Positions 18,045 to 26,539 of a stretch of DNA of 64,000 bases are shown here, one piece after another. Each line of letters opens with the position of its first letter. The first letter of the stretch is position 1. The position numbers and the translations under genes were made by a program. The notes beneath the pieces were generated by a model that was not told where the DNA came from, did no database searches, and saw only the letters and a list, made by a program, of their open reading frames with translations. Source of the DNA: Bog-473 sp963750075 (GTDB lineage: Bacteria; Actinomycetota; Acidimicrobiia; Acidimicrobiales; RAAP-2); contig CAVVPG010000004.1 in NCBI GenBank assembly GCA_963750075.1, positions 248,001-312,000 on the forward strand, in the 5' to 3' direction.

Positions 18045-18371
18045 ATGCCCGACGACACCCCCGTCCTGGACACCATCGCCGATATGACTGCGGCATCGAT
18101 CGCTCGGTGCGGGCTGGATGCCGACCAGCTGATCCTGGTGCGACTCGCCGCCCTGGCTGCCGTCGATGCCCGCCCCGTGTCCTACCTGGCGCACATTGGA
18201 CCATCGGTCGAAGCCGGAGTCACGCTCGAACAGGTGCAAGACGTCCTGGTGGCCGTCGCTCCCATCATCGGGACGGCTCGGGTGATGGCGGCCGCAGAGC
18301 ACATTGCGGAAGCCCTGGGGTTCGCAATCGCCGTGGCTGAAGCTGTGGCTGAAGCAGATGCCGGCGCCTGA
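18045..18371 (+). CDS. Carboxymuconolactone decarboxylase (CMD)-family protein
   Basis: A 108-residue helical protein resembling CMD/AhpD-like proteins: DQLILVRLAALAAVDARPVSYLAHIGPSVEAGVTLEQ, here given as its key segments RLAALAAVDA and VTLEQVQDVLVAVAPIIGTARVM. The CxxC redox pair of true AhpD peroxidases is absent, so a peroxidase activity is not supported. The start is ATG 18045, with CAAGGAG 8 bases upstream; an upstream in-frame ATG at 17955 lies inside the promoter region. It is the first gene of a rightward series of stress-type genes. Confidence 0.75.
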   Translation: MPDDTPVLDTIADMTAASIARCGLDADQLILVRLAALAAVDARPVSYLAHIGPSVEAGVTLEQVQDVLVAVAPIIGTARVMAAAEHIAEALGFAIAVAEAVAEADAGA

Positions 18372-18427
18372 CTAACCCCTTCACCAATCGAAACCCTCTG
18401 AAATCAACTTAGAAAAGGAGATACATC

Positions 18428-18937
18428 ATGGCAAAGCCCGACGGCATGTTTGTCTACGTGGGTACGTACCCCAGCGAAATGGCGGCGCGAGCCGACTACG
18501 ACATCGTGAAGGACCTCCACGCCGAGAAGATGGTCGGCACCTACGACGCTGCGGTGGTCACAAAAGATCCAGACGGCAAGGTCCACGTCAACAAGGACGA
18601 GACGTCGACCCGCCACGGGGCCTGGGGCGGAGCAGCGGTCGGCGCCGTCGTCGGCATTCTGTTCCCACCCTCGATCATCGCCGGCGCAGCAGTCGGGGCG
18701 GCGGTCGGCGGCGTAGGCGGGCATCTCTGGAAGGGCATGTCGCGATCGGACGTGAAGGAGTTCGGGGACATCATCGATGCCGGGCAGGCAGCCCTGGTCA
18801 TCGTCGGCGAAAGCACCATTGAAGACGCCATCAACAAAGCCGGGCTGAAGGCTGAAAAGCACGCAGCCAAGGAGCTCGACGTCAGCCCCAAGGACATCGA
18901 CAAGGCGGTTCAAGAGACGGCAAAGGAGCTCAGCTGA
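18428..18937 (+). CDS. DUF1269-like membrane-associated stress protein
   Basis: A 169-residue protein. The N-terminal half (MFVYVGTYPSEMAARADYD, then VGTYDAAVVTKDPDGKVHV) and the central Gly/Ala-rich hydrophobic segment (GAAVGAVVGILFPPSIIAGAAVGAAVGG, in two helices about 62-100) match the DUF1269 family. The C-terminal part is amphipathic and charged. Function is unknown; members are often induced under hypoxia or general stress. AAAAGGAG sits 7 bases before the start. It lies 56 bases downstream of the CMD gene on the same strand. Confidence 0.75.
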   Translation: MAKPDGMFVYVGTYPSEMAARADYDIVKDLHAEKMVGTYDAAVVTKDPDGKVHVNKDETSTRHGAWGGAAVGAVVGILFPPSIIAGAAVGAAVGGVGGHLWKGMSRSDVKEFGDIIDAGQAALVIVGESTIEDAINKAGLKAEKHAAKELDVSPKDIDKAVQETAKELS

Positions 18938-19003
18938 TCTCTGCCCTCGGCATCGGTGCCATTCCGATACGCCTGGGACAACCAACTGACGAAAGGGGTT
19001 CGC

Positions 19004-19447
19004 ATGACTTCTCCCGAAATGCACGTCGTTGAAGAGATGTTCGTCCAAGTGGCCAGCGGTTCGAGGAGTTCAGACGGGGTACTCACGCTGTCGGGCGTGT
19101 CGCCCGCCACCCTGTACTTCTCGGACCGCCCCGAACGAGTCGTTGGTCACATGACGAACGAACAGTTCGTCGAAGGTTGGTCCTTGGGCGACAACAACTT
19201 TGCCGCGGACCCTCCGAATGCCGTCCTGTCCTATATCGACGCCGGAGACAACCGACCAGAGGACTGCGTTGTGGTGCTGAGCGATCCGACGATTGGAACT
19301 GACTCGATTGGATACAAGTATCAGCTCCTCGAGGGTTCCGTGCCCGAGTCATCGGGTGCGTGCACTCTGTTCATCGACCCATTGGGACGTCCGCTCTCGC
19401 CGGTCTCAGTGGCGGGGATGCGTCGTCGGCAGCGGCGGCGTGGCTGA
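19004..19447 (+). CDS. Conserved hypothetical protein
   Basis: A 147-residue soluble protein of a family I recognise only as conserved and uncharacterised. Hallmarks are LTLSGVSPATLYFSDRPERVVGH near residue 26-48, NNFAADPPNAVLSY near 64-77, and the ending FIDPLGRPLSPVSVAGMRRR. The start at 19004 is supported by GAAAGGGG about 8 bases upstream; a 16-residue longer form is possible. It sits in the rightward stress series, 66 bases after the DUF1269-like gene. No catalytic motif is evident. Confidence 0.7.
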   Translation: MTSPEMHVVEEMFVQVASGSRSSDGVLTLSGVSPATLYFSDRPERVVGHMTNEQFVEGWSLGDNNFAADPPNAVLSYIDAGDNRPEDCVVVLSDPTIGTDSIGYKYQLLEGSVPESSGACTLFIDPLGRPLSPVSVAGMRRRQRRRG

Positions 19448-19549
19448 ACGGGTTGGGGTTCCCAGCATCGTGCGACGCGAGGGTCCATCGTCGTTTTCCG
19501 CATCGCCGGCGGCGGCGATGAATGTGCAGTTACTCAAGGGAGGATTCAA

Positions 19550-20110
19550 ATGTCCAGCATGAGTGCCACCGACACCGCGGCCAACGTCAGGGAGTTCGGG
19601 CAGCGGTGGTGGCTGCTCACCGTGTTCGGAGTCATCACGGTCGGCTTCGGTATCGTCCTGACATTCAAGCCCGGCAAGTCGGTACACGCCATCGCCATCA
19701 TCATCGGTATCTGGCTGTTGATCCTCGGCGTCGTTCAGCTCATCCGGGCGATCGGTGCGTCGGGCGAGCGAACCGGATTCGTGATCGTGGGACTCTTAGC
19801 GATCGTCATCGCGCTCATCTTGTTGCACCACACGACCACGACGGTCGCCGTCCTCGGGTTCATTGTCGGTATCTTCTGGACCATTGGGGGCGTGACGGAG
19901 TTGTTTCACGGCTTTAGCGCGGACGATGGCGGCGTCAGTTGGCCGACCGTCATCTTGGGGCTGATCGCGACGATCATCGGGATCCTCTGCCTGGTCTACC
20001 CGTCCCTGTCGCTTTCGATCATCTGCGTCATCGTCGGACTCGGAATGATCGTCTACGGCATCGTCGAAATAGCGGCAAGCCTGCAAGTCCGCAAGGCAAA
20101 GGAAATCTGA
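19550..20110 (+). CDS. HdeD-family (DUF308) membrane protein
   Basis: A 186-residue protein with six hydrophobic helices in three pairs, each with the DUF308 repeat pattern (GFGIVLTFKPGKS, then WLLILGVVQLIRAIGA; FWTIGGVTELFHGF; IYGIVEIAAS-like endings). HdeD in enterobacteria is tied to acid resistance at high cell density; the mechanism is not known. AAGGGAGG lies 6 bases before the ATG. It is part of the same rightward series, 100 bases after the previous gene. Confidence 0.85.
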   Translation: MSSMSATDTAANVREFGQRWWLLTVFGVITVGFGIVLTFKPGKSVHAIAIIIGIWLLILGVVQLIRAIGASGERTGFVIVGLLAIVIALILLHHTTTTVAVLGFIVGIFWTIGGVTELFHGFSADDGGVSWPTVILGLIATIIGILCLVYPSLSLSIICVIVGLGMIVYGIVEIAASLQVRKAKEI

Positions 20111-20159
20111 GTGCTCGTACCACTCGGGCATGGCGCGTCATTGCTGAAAGAGGTGTGAG

Positions 20160-21566
20160 TTGAGTAAGTCCGTTGAACATCCGACCCATGAAGAGAGTGC
20201 GGCACGAGGCAAGGTCGCACGGGGTGAAGTACCTCGAGAACGCCATTCCGAATGGTCGGCCGGCCGCCGCATCCTGAAGCCACTCGATCTCTTGGCTGAG
20301 CAGGCGACGACGCGCGTTCCGGAGCTCGTGCCGATCCGGTACGGGCGGATGGCGGCGACGCCTTTCACCTACTACCGAGGCGCCGCGCTGCCGATGGCCG
20401 CCGACCTCTCCACGGGGCCACGCACGAACCTCGACGTCCAGCTGTGCGGCGACGCCCACCTGTGCAACTTCGGGGGCTTTGCCTCGCCCGAACGGGACCT
20501 GCTCTTCGACGTGAACGACTTCGACGAGACCTCACCGGGACCCTTCGAATGGGATCTCAAGCGCTTGGGCGCCAGCTTCGAGATCGCCGCCCGCAGCCGC
20601 AATTTCCCGGCCAAGACTGGCCGCAAACTGGCCACGAATTCGGTGTGCTCGTATCGCGAAGCCATGCATGAGTTCGCCAAGATGTCCAACCTGGAGGTGT
20701 GGTACTCCCGCCTGGACATGGCAAGCGTCGCCCAGAGGTGGGGCTCCGAAGTCAGCGCCGATGTGCTGGCGGCATTCCAGAAGACCACCGCCAAGGCACA
20801 ATCGAAGGATCAGCTGAAGGCGCGGGCGAAGCTCACCGAGGTGGTCGACGGCGAGCTGCGTTTCCGGAGCGATCCCCCCTTGCTGGTTCGGGTGAGCGAG
20901 CTCTACAGCGAAGCGGACGCAACGCAGCTCCGGGACAAGATCCACGAGGGCCTCCGCTCGTACCGACGATCGCTGCCCGGGGACCGTCGTCACCTGCTCG
21001 AATCCTACGAGCTTGTCGACGTGGCCCGGAAGGTCGTCGGAGTCGGGAGTGTCGGCACTCGCGCCTGGGTCTCCCTATTCAAGGGAGATGACGCCGACGA
21101 CACCCTCATCCTCCAGATGAAGGAAGCCGAAGCCTCGGTATTGGAGCGTTTTTGCACCAAGAGCGAGTTCAAGACGCACGGCGAGCGAGTCGTCGAAGGT
21201 CAGCGGCTGATGCAAGCATCGAGCGACATCTTTCTTGGCTGGCAGCAGGTCCCGATCGGTGTGGACGGTAACTCCCACGACTACTACTTCCGCCAGTTGT
21301 GGGATTGGAAACTCTCCGCTGACGTGGACAACATGGCTCCAGAGGCCCTTCTTGTCTACGCAAAAGTGTGTGGCTGGTCACTGGCTCGAGCCCACGCCCG
21401 ATCCGGTGACCGGGTGGCCATCGCTTCGTACCTGGGTTCTGGTGACGCCTTCGACCGGGCTCTCGCCGATTTCGCCGTCTCCTACGCCGATCAGAATGCG
21501 CTTGACCACCAGGCGCTCGTCGACGCGATCTCCGCCGGCACGGTGCACGCAGAGCTTGGGGTCTAG
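20160..21566 (+). CDS. DUF2252 family protein, kinase-like fold
   Basis: A 468-residue protein of the DUF2252 family. The hallmark segments are RYGRMAATPFTYYRGAA near 60-76, LCGDAHLCNFGGFASPER near 99-116, and DVNDFDETSPGPFEWDLKRL near 121-140. The last two resemble the catalytic and metal-binding loops of aminoglycoside-phosphotransferase-like kinases, but no activity is established for the family. The start is a TTG at 20160 preceded by AAAGAGGTG. It follows hdeD by 49 bases. Confidence 0.85.
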   Translation: MSKSVEHPTHEESAARGKVARGEVPRERHSEWSAGRRILKPLDLLAEQATTRVPELVPIRYGRMAATPFTYYRGAALPMAADLSTGPRTNLDVQLCGDAHLCNFGGFASPERDLLFDVNDFDETSPGPFEWDLKRLGASFEIAARSRNFPAKTGRKLATNSVCSYREAMHEFAKMSNLEVWYSRLDMASVAQRWGSEVSADVLAAFQKTTAKAQSKDQLKARAKLTEVVDGELRFRSDPPLLVRVSELYSEADATQLRDKIHEGLRSYRRSLPGDRRHLLESYELVDVARKVVGVGSVGTRAWVSLFKGDDADDTLILQMKEAEASVLERFCTKSEFKTHGERVVEGQRLMQASSDIFLGWQQVPIGVDGNSHDYYFRQLWDWKLSADVDNMAPEALLVYAKVCGWSLARAHARSGDRVAIASYLGSGDAFDRALADFAVSYADQNALDHQALVDAISAGTVHAELGV

Positions 21567-21668
21567 TTCCCAACCGACGAAGCCACTCCGAACGGGTTTT
21601 CAGCTAACGGCGCCGCAACGTGGACCCCATCTCCTGGGGGCACCACCAGCCATCCAGGGGACCAAGGA

Positions 21669-21821
21669 ATGACTCACAAAGTGAGGAAGCGCGGGATCGC
21701 AATCGTCGCCCTGGCGTCGGCACAGTTCCTCATGGTGCTGGACCAGTCCGTGATAAACGTGTGGATCAGCTCGCTGGTGCACGATGACCCCGCCTGGATC
21801 GGAGGACTTGAGAGTGCCTGA
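21669..21821 (+). pseudogene. Remnant of an MFS (DHA2) multidrug transporter N-terminus
   Basis: A 50-codon frame whose residues 10-34 match the first helix of DHA2-type major facilitator exporters (VALASAQFLMVLDQSVINV). It then breaks off into DDPAWIGGL and stops. A full transporter has about 480-550 residues. The fragment overlaps the start of the ClC gene by 8 bases, so a deletion seems to have fused an MFS 5' end to the region in front of ClC. It may still provide expression signals. Confidence 0.65.
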
Positions 21822-23211
21822 CGACTCCGCGCCGGCTACCCCGAGCCCTCCCTCGCCCCTGGATCTCGTCAAGAGCAAGCAATATGTCGTGCTCTTGGTC
21901 TTCGGCGCGGTGGTGGGCATCCCGGTGGCGGTTGTGGCGTTCTACTACCTGAAGGCAATCGATCTAGGCCAGAAATACTTCTTCAGTACGTTTCCGAACG
22001 AGCTTGGATTTCACGGCGCGCCCGTGTGGTGGCCGCTTCCCATGCTCGCGCTGTGTGGTTTGATCGTGGGCGCGACCTTGCGTTACCTACCGGGTTCGGG
22101 AGGCCACAACCCCGCCGACGGCTTCGCCATGGGAGGAAGCTTCGGGCCGAAGGATTTGCCGAGCGTCGTTGTGGCGTCGCTGGCAACGCTCATCTTGGGC
22201 GGGGTCTTGGGACCGGAGATGCCGCTGGTCGTGATCGGCATGATCCTCGCCGTGCTGATCGTGCACCTCATCAAGAAGGATGCACCGAAGCAAGCGATCG
22301 CAGTGATCGGGGCTGCCGGAAGCTTTGCGGCCATCTCGAGCTTGCTCGGGTCACCGCTTGTCGGTGCCTTCTTGTTGTTGGAGGCGGCGGGGATAGGTGG
22401 CGGTCTGATCAGTGTGATCCTGCTGCCCGGGCTGGTGGCCTCGGGTGTCGGTGCCCTCGTCTTTGTGGCCCTCAGTGACTTTACGAGTACGGGGGTCACG
22501 TCGTTCGGCGTGCCGAGTCTGCCAAAGATCGGCTTTCCGACGGGGAGTCAGTTCGCCTGGAGCATCGTGATCGGTCTCGTGGCAGCGGTCGTCGGCACAG
22601 CCATCCGCCGTATCGCCCTCCAGATGCAGCCCTTCGTCGCCCGCCACAAGATGTTCGTGACGCCGGTGCTGGGCCTGGTCATCGGCGGTCTGGCGGTGTT
22701 CTTTGCTGAGGAGACGGGGAAGAGTTCGCATTTCGTCCTCTTCTCCGGTCAATCGGGTCTTGCCCCGCTCGTCCAACATGCAGCGACCTGGTCTTTGGGA
22801 GCCCTGTTGTTACTCGTCGTCTGCAAGGGGCTCGCCTACAGCGCATCGATGGGCGGGTTCAAGGGTGGCCCGGTCTTTCCCGGCATGTTCATCGGCGCCA
22901 CAATCGGGATCGCCTTCTCCCACTTTCCCGGTCTGCCTCTGGTGGACTCGGTGGCCATGGGAATAGGAGCGATGTCCGTTGTGGCTATGGGTGGACTTCC
23001 GCTGTCGTCGGTGCTTCTGACACTGGTCTTCATTCAATCCGACGCCTTCGAAGTGGTCTCCGTGGTGATCCTGGCCGTTGCCGTGTCATTCGTTGCGTCA
23101 GCGTGGCTCGAGCGGTGGTTGAGGCCGCCATCCCCCTCACCTGCGCCGGCCGCGACGGTTGCGGCGTCTCCAGGACCCGGCGTCAGGGAGGGCGCACCCA
23201 GCGGCGACTAA
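21814..23211 (+). CDS. ClC-family chloride channel or antiporter
   Basis: A 465-residue protein with 10 or more helices. Pore-type motifs are visible: LPGSGGHNPADGF near 92-104 (helix D region), GGVLGPEMPLVV near 131-142 (the GxEGP-like position) and GGFKGGPVFPGMFIGA near 349-364 (helix N). The normal GREGP is replaced by GPEMP, keeping the glutamate that gates ClC proteins. The start is GTG 21814, with GGAGG eight bases upstream; an earlier ATG at 21784 lies inside the MFS remnant. The likely role is Cl-/H+ movement, coupled with the K+ channel and Na+/H+ antiporter of the island. Confidence 0.85.
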   Translation: MPDDSAPATPSPPSPLDLVKSKQYVVLLVFGAVVGIPVAVVAFYYLKAIDLGQKYFFSTFPNELGFHGAPVWWPLPMLALCGLIVGATLRYLPGSGGHNPADGFAMGGSFGPKDLPSVVVASLATLILGGVLGPEMPLVVIGMILAVLIVHLIKKDAPKQAIAVIGAAGSFAAISSLLGSPLVGAFLLLEAAGIGGGLISVILLPGLVASGVGALVFVALSDFTSTGVTSFGVPSLPKIGFPTGSQFAWSIVIGLVAAVVGTAIRRIALQMQPFVARHKMFVTPVLGLVIGGLAVFFAEETGKSSHFVLFSGQSGLAPLVQHAATWSLGALLLLVVCKGLAYSASMGGFKGGPVFPGMFIGATIGIAFSHFPGLPLVDSVAMGIGAMSVVAMGGLPLSSVLLTLVFIQSDAFEVVSVVILAVAVSFVASAWLERWLRPPSPSPAPAATVAASPGPGVREGAPSGD

Positions 23212-23321
23212 CCCCGAGGCCGGTCAAGTCTGCCGTCAGACGACGTTCCTGCCTCCAGGTGGCTGACTGTCGGTCCCGAAGACACGTCACCCTGTCATGC
23301 GGATGAGAGCCTTGCGGATAC

Positions 23322-24803
23322 TCAGAATCGACCCAACAACCGGGGTCGGTATTCGTGGGTCGGTTTCGTCTCCATGACGGGTGGACTCTCGTCCGAAGCG
23401 GTTTTGAACCAACTGACATAGCGATTCACGAGCGGTGACGCCGAGAGCCCATGAACGAGGACGGACAGGCCGACCGTGAGATACGTCACTGTGGCGATAT
23501 CAGCAGAGTGCGGGAGATGGGCGTCTTCGACGATCACAGCGAACACGATCGACGCGAGTCCCCGGGGACCGAACCAACCCATGAAGGCGACCGTTGCCGG
23601 CCGGGCATGTGTGCCAAAGAGCGCGATCGCGACTGGCACCATCCGCACGACGGTCAGACTCAACACGGCATAGAGCACGATGTGCCAATTCATGTGCCTG
23701 AACGCCGGACCGAGAAGGATCGCACCGAAGACCAGGAAGGTCACGCTGTCGAGCGTGGCTCCGGTCTCCTCGGTGAAGAGCATGGCCTGGGCCACCTCGT
23801 CCCTGGCGAGCAGGCCAAAGAGGGCGCCCGCCACGAAGGCGGCGATGAACCCCGACCCACCAAGTGCGTTGGCCGCTCCGTAGGCGGTAATCGTGGTGGC
23901 CAGGGGAACGATCTGCTGCCAGGTCTTGTCGATCAGATTTCGTCGACCGGCGAGGACGACGATTCCGGCGGAGAGCAGGGCGGCGCCGGCACCGCAGAGG
24001 ACGCCGTAACCGATCTCTTCGGCCACCACGGTAAGCGGATGGGCCTCAGCGCCGGCGGCGATGGCAAGAAGGATCAGCAGCAACGGCACGCAGATGCCGT
24101 CATTGAGGCCGCTCTCGACATTGAGTGATTGACGCACAACCTGAGGAAGCCGGTCATCGGTGACGACGGCACTCCCGAGCCCGGCGTCGGTGGGAGCAAG
24201 GACGACTCCAAGGATCAGGGCATCGTTGAGCGAGAACGACTTGAAGAGTGCGAACGCCGTGAGTCCGCCGGCAACGACCGTCAAGATCAGGCCCACACCG
24301 AGCAGGCGAACCGGCATCGATGCTTCGCCCTTCAGCGCGTGCAGGTCTATGCGAGACGAATCGGAGAACAACACGACAGCGAGGGTTGCCTCAGCGAGTG
24401 TTCGAACAATCGAGCTGGTCGGTTTGGCTGAGAGCTCGTCGAGCGCCAGGGGGCCGACGAGAACACCGATCGCGACGACCAGGATCGCCGGGGTGAGCGG
24501 GGTCCCCGACAGATACCGCGACACGGATGCGACGAGCAGCAGCGACACTCCGATGATCGCGAGTCCGGCACCCACGGCTAGAGAATGCCAGGCTTGTGAA
24601 CAACGTGCCCGACTCTCGCCGCATGAGACTGTGTTACAAGCTGGTTCTTCCGTGCGAAGGCTGGGGACGAGAGCTGGCAACAAGCGGCTGTCAAGGGCGG
24701 CCGAAAGGCCGGCGGAGCGGACCCTTGACGGCTGCGCCGGAAGCTCACCCACGTTGTTCAGAATGGAGTTGGCCGGGCGCCCCGCGGCCGGCCTGGATGC
24801 CAT
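23322..24803 (-). CDS. Cation:proton antiporter, CPA1/NhaP type
   Basis: The protein from about residue 75 onward has 11-12 helices and the CPA1 hallmarks APTDAGLGSAVVTD (Asp in the ion path) and LNVESGLNDGICVP (ESGLND). Further conserved parts are GFIAAFVAGALFGL and WFGPRGLASIVFA. It should exchange Na+ or K+ for protons across the membrane. The first 70 or so residues look non-natural; the true start is probably the GTG at the AVGAGLAI segment (near 24582) or another codon nearby. No ribosome site decides this. It is convergent with the ClC gene. Confidence 0.82.
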   Translation of the reverse strand: MASRPAAGRPANSILNNVGELPAQPSRVRSAGLSAALDSRLLPALVPSLRTEEPACNTVSCGESRARCSQAWHSLAVGAGLAIIGVSLLLVASVSRYLSGTPLTPAILVVAIGVLVGPLALDELSAKPTSSIVRTLAEATLAVVLFSDSSRIDLHALKGEASMPVRLLGVGLILTVVAGGLTAFALFKSFSLNDALILGVVLAPTDAGLGSAVVTDDRLPQVVRQSLNVESGLNDGICVPLLLILLAIAAGAEAHPLTVVAEEIGYGVLCGAGAALLSAGIVVLAGRRNLIDKTWQQIVPLATTITAYGAANALGGSGFIAAFVAGALFGLLARDEVAQAMLFTEETGATLDSVTFLVFGAILLGPAFRHMNWHIVLYAVLSLTVVRMVPVAIALFGTHARPATVAFMGWFGPRGLASIVFAVIVEDAHLPHSADIATVTYLTVGLSVLVHGLSASPLVNRYVSWFKTASDESPPVMETKPTHEYRPRLLGRF

Positions 24804-24909
24804 CTGGGCGTCCGGAGCCGAATTGGCTCACGCCGGCTGACGTCCGGCGAACTCGAGCGGGGGACAGGGACGGTCGGGCGCGGGAAGCGAGACAGTCCAT
24901 GACCTCTGG

Positions 24910-25104
24910 CTACAGATGCAGCTGCGACTCGCAGATCTCCATCGGTGACGGCCAGGGCCGGCGCAGGCGTCCAGCCGGCGCCGGCCCTGGCAGAACGGCC
25001 GAGTGGATGCTCATGGGAGGGTCGGATCGTCCTCGGTCTCGTCCGGAAGGGTTCTTGATTTGGTAGAGCAACTCCTCACAACTTGTCTGTTCCGTCATGT
25101 CCAC
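24910..25104 (-). CDS. Possible small protein, weak
   Basis: A 64-codon frame beginning MDMTEQTSCEELLYQIKNP, with AGGA about 8 bases before the start. The first 20 residues look protein-like, but the rest is rich in Pro and Arg. It also contains the whole 24951-24991 hairpin, so coding is doubtful. I do not recognise it. It may simply be open DNA in the replication-origin region. Confidence 0.25.
   Translation of the reverse strand: MDMTEQTSCEELLYQIKNPSGRDRGRSDPPMSIHSAVLPGPAPAGRLRRPWPSPMEICESQLHL
24951..24991. repeat. Perfect 14-bp inverted repeat upstream of rep
   Basis: Arms 24951-24964 and 24978-24991 (GCCAGGGCCGGCGC and its complement) pair perfectly around a 13-base loop. It lies 286 bases upstream of the replication initiator gene. 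It has no T-run. It could be a terminator for the leftward direction, or a stem-loop of a rolling-circle double- or single-strand origin. Confidence 0.5.
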
Positions 25105-25220
25105 GTCCTGTTACGCCTCGAGCTCGTCTCGGTGGTAGGTGTCCCCAGGGAAAGGATCACTTGGTGAGCCGATCAAGGCGCTTCTATCGCAGCTCGAAAC
25201 TTCTTTGGAATAGTTTTGAC
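25105..25220. other. Rep upstream region, no gene
   Basis: No gene is visible between the doubtful small frame and the repeat array. The AT-richer patch at 25190-25220 (GAAACTTCTTTGGAATAGTTTTGAC) stands out from the GC-rich surroundings and could be the rep promoter. Confidence 0.35.
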
Positions 25221-25265
25221 TGTCCGCTGGTGTCCGCTGGTGCGCGCTCGTCTCCGTTGGTACGC
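25221..25265 (+). repeat. Phased 10-bp repeats (iteron-like) upstream of rep
   Basis: TGTCCGCTGG occurs twice in tandem (25221-25240), followed by degenerate ten-base units TGCGCGCTCG and TCTCCGTTGG and then TACGCGT. The ten-base step equals one helical turn, typical of protein-binding arrays. Its CCGCTGGTGCGCGCT part is nearly identical to a stretch next to attL. Confidence 0.55.
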
Positions 25266-25276
25266 GTGAGTCCGCG

Positions 25277-26539
25277 ATGCGTACGGTTTTGGCCCGCGTC
25301 GACGAGCGACAGCTGTCACACCCGGGATCCACCCTGGCTGGCGTGAAACCACCAGAGTTGAACGCCAACGATTGGGAGATGCTCAAGGCCGTGGGTCGCC
25401 GGCTCCGGGCGAAGCAATTCGACGACTTCTCCGCCCAGGGCGAGGGCTGCGGTTGGTGCCGCCATCCCGTCCGTTTGCGCGGCGCCGTCATCTCCCGGAC
25501 AGGCGACGAACGGGTACGGATCTTCTCGACCGGTCGTCTGCCCGACGGCGTGTTCCTCAAGGCCTGCGGGACCCGGCGGGAGAGCCGCTGCCCGTCCTGT
25601 GCCGCGGTGTACCGAGGCGACGCCCGCCACCTCGTCCGGGCCGGGTTGATCGGCGGCAAGGGCGTCGACGTGTCGGTGACCGAGCGGCCCGCGATCCTAC
25701 TGACCCTGACCTCCCCGAGCTTCGGTACCGTCCATTCGGTCGGACAACGTGGGTCGTGTCATCCCGGCTCCTCGTCGCTCAGGTGCGCACACGGCCGTCC
25801 ACTGACCTGCTCAGCACAACACCACGAGCATGACTCCATGATCGGGGCCCCGCTATGCGAGGACTGCTACGACTTCGAGGGCGCCGTGCTGCAGAACGCC
25901 TGCACGCCCGAGCTGTGGCGCCGGACGACGATCTACGTGTTGCGCCACGTCGCCGGCGCTCTCGGATGGACCCAGCGGGAGACAAAGGAGCGCGTCCGGT
26001 TGTCCTTCTGCCGGGTGGCGGAGTTCCAGCGGCGGGGCGTCGTGCATCTGCACGCCGTGATCCGAGCCGACGGCGTCGACGGGAAGCCGCCACCACTCGC
26101 CGCAGAGGATCTGGCTCGAGCCACATTGTCCGCCGCCGGAGCTGTAGCCGTTGTGCACCCCCTGGGGATCGCCCACTGGGGTAGCCAGGTGGACGTCCAG
26201 ATACTTGACCGCTCCGCCGGTACACGGGCCCTGCAGGTGGCCGGCTACGTGGCCAAGTACGCCACGAAGAGCTCGGACGGCGGCGGGGCCCTCGACGCCC
26301 CCATCCGCTCCGAGGAGGACCTGGCCCGCCGATCGATCCCGCCGCAGCTGCGCCGAATGGCCGAGACGGCCTGGGCTCTCGGCGGCGACCCCACGCTCGA
26401 GCCGCTCCGCCTGCGCCGCCATGCCCACGGACTCGGCTACGGCGGTCATTTCCTGTCCAAGTCCCGGGGCTACTCGACCAGCTTCAGCGCCCCTCAAAGC
26501 CGCCCGAGTCGCCTGGCGAGAAGGGAAGCGACGGGGTGA
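25277..26539 (+). CDS. Replication initiator protein, RepSA-like (HUH type), 3' end frameshifted
   Basis: A 420-residue frame with the features of actinobacterial plasmid/integrative-element initiators. Cysteine pairs CGWC (58-61) and CPSC (105-108) suggest zinc binding, and GVVHLHAVIRADG holds the His-x-His metal motif at 257-259 used for nicking. LQVAGYVAKYATK and GYGGHFLSKSRGYST further match this family. After TSFSA (about 26490) the frame goes wrong: dropping one C from the run there restores ALKAARVAWREGKRR and a long helical tail. That tail then reads without a stop into the integrase frame. It probably drives rolling-circle replication of the excised element. Confidence 0.82.
   Translation: MRTVLARVDERQLSHPGSTLAGVKPPELNANDWEMLKAVGRRLRAKQFDDFSAQGEGCGWCRHPVRLRGAVISRTGDERVRIFSTGRLPDGVFLKACGTRRESRCPSCAAVYRGDARHLVRAGLIGGKGVDVSVTERPAILLTLTSPSFGTVHSVGQRGSCHPGSSSLRCAHGRPLTCSAQHHEHDSMIGAPLCEDCYDFEGAVLQNACTPELWRRTTIYVLRHVAGALGWTQRETKERVRLSFCRVAEFQRRGVVHLHAVIRADGVDGKPPPLAAEDLARATLSAAGAVAVVHPLGIAHWGSQVDVQILDRSAGTRALQVAGYVAKYATKSSDGGGALDAPIRSEEDLARRSIPPQLRRMAETAWALGGDPTLEPLRLRRHAHGLGYGGHFLSKSRGYSTSFSAPQSRPSRLARREATG

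Noticed and set aside
24910..25104. Small peptide (RiPP-like precursor) upstream of rep
   Set aside because: Only the first 20 residues look natural, a perfect DNA hairpin lies inside it, and no modification enzymes are nearby. Kept only as a weak feature.
25221..25265. CRISPR-like array
   Set aside because: The units are 10 bp, contiguous and degenerate, with no spacers and no cas genes. They look like protein-binding iterons.
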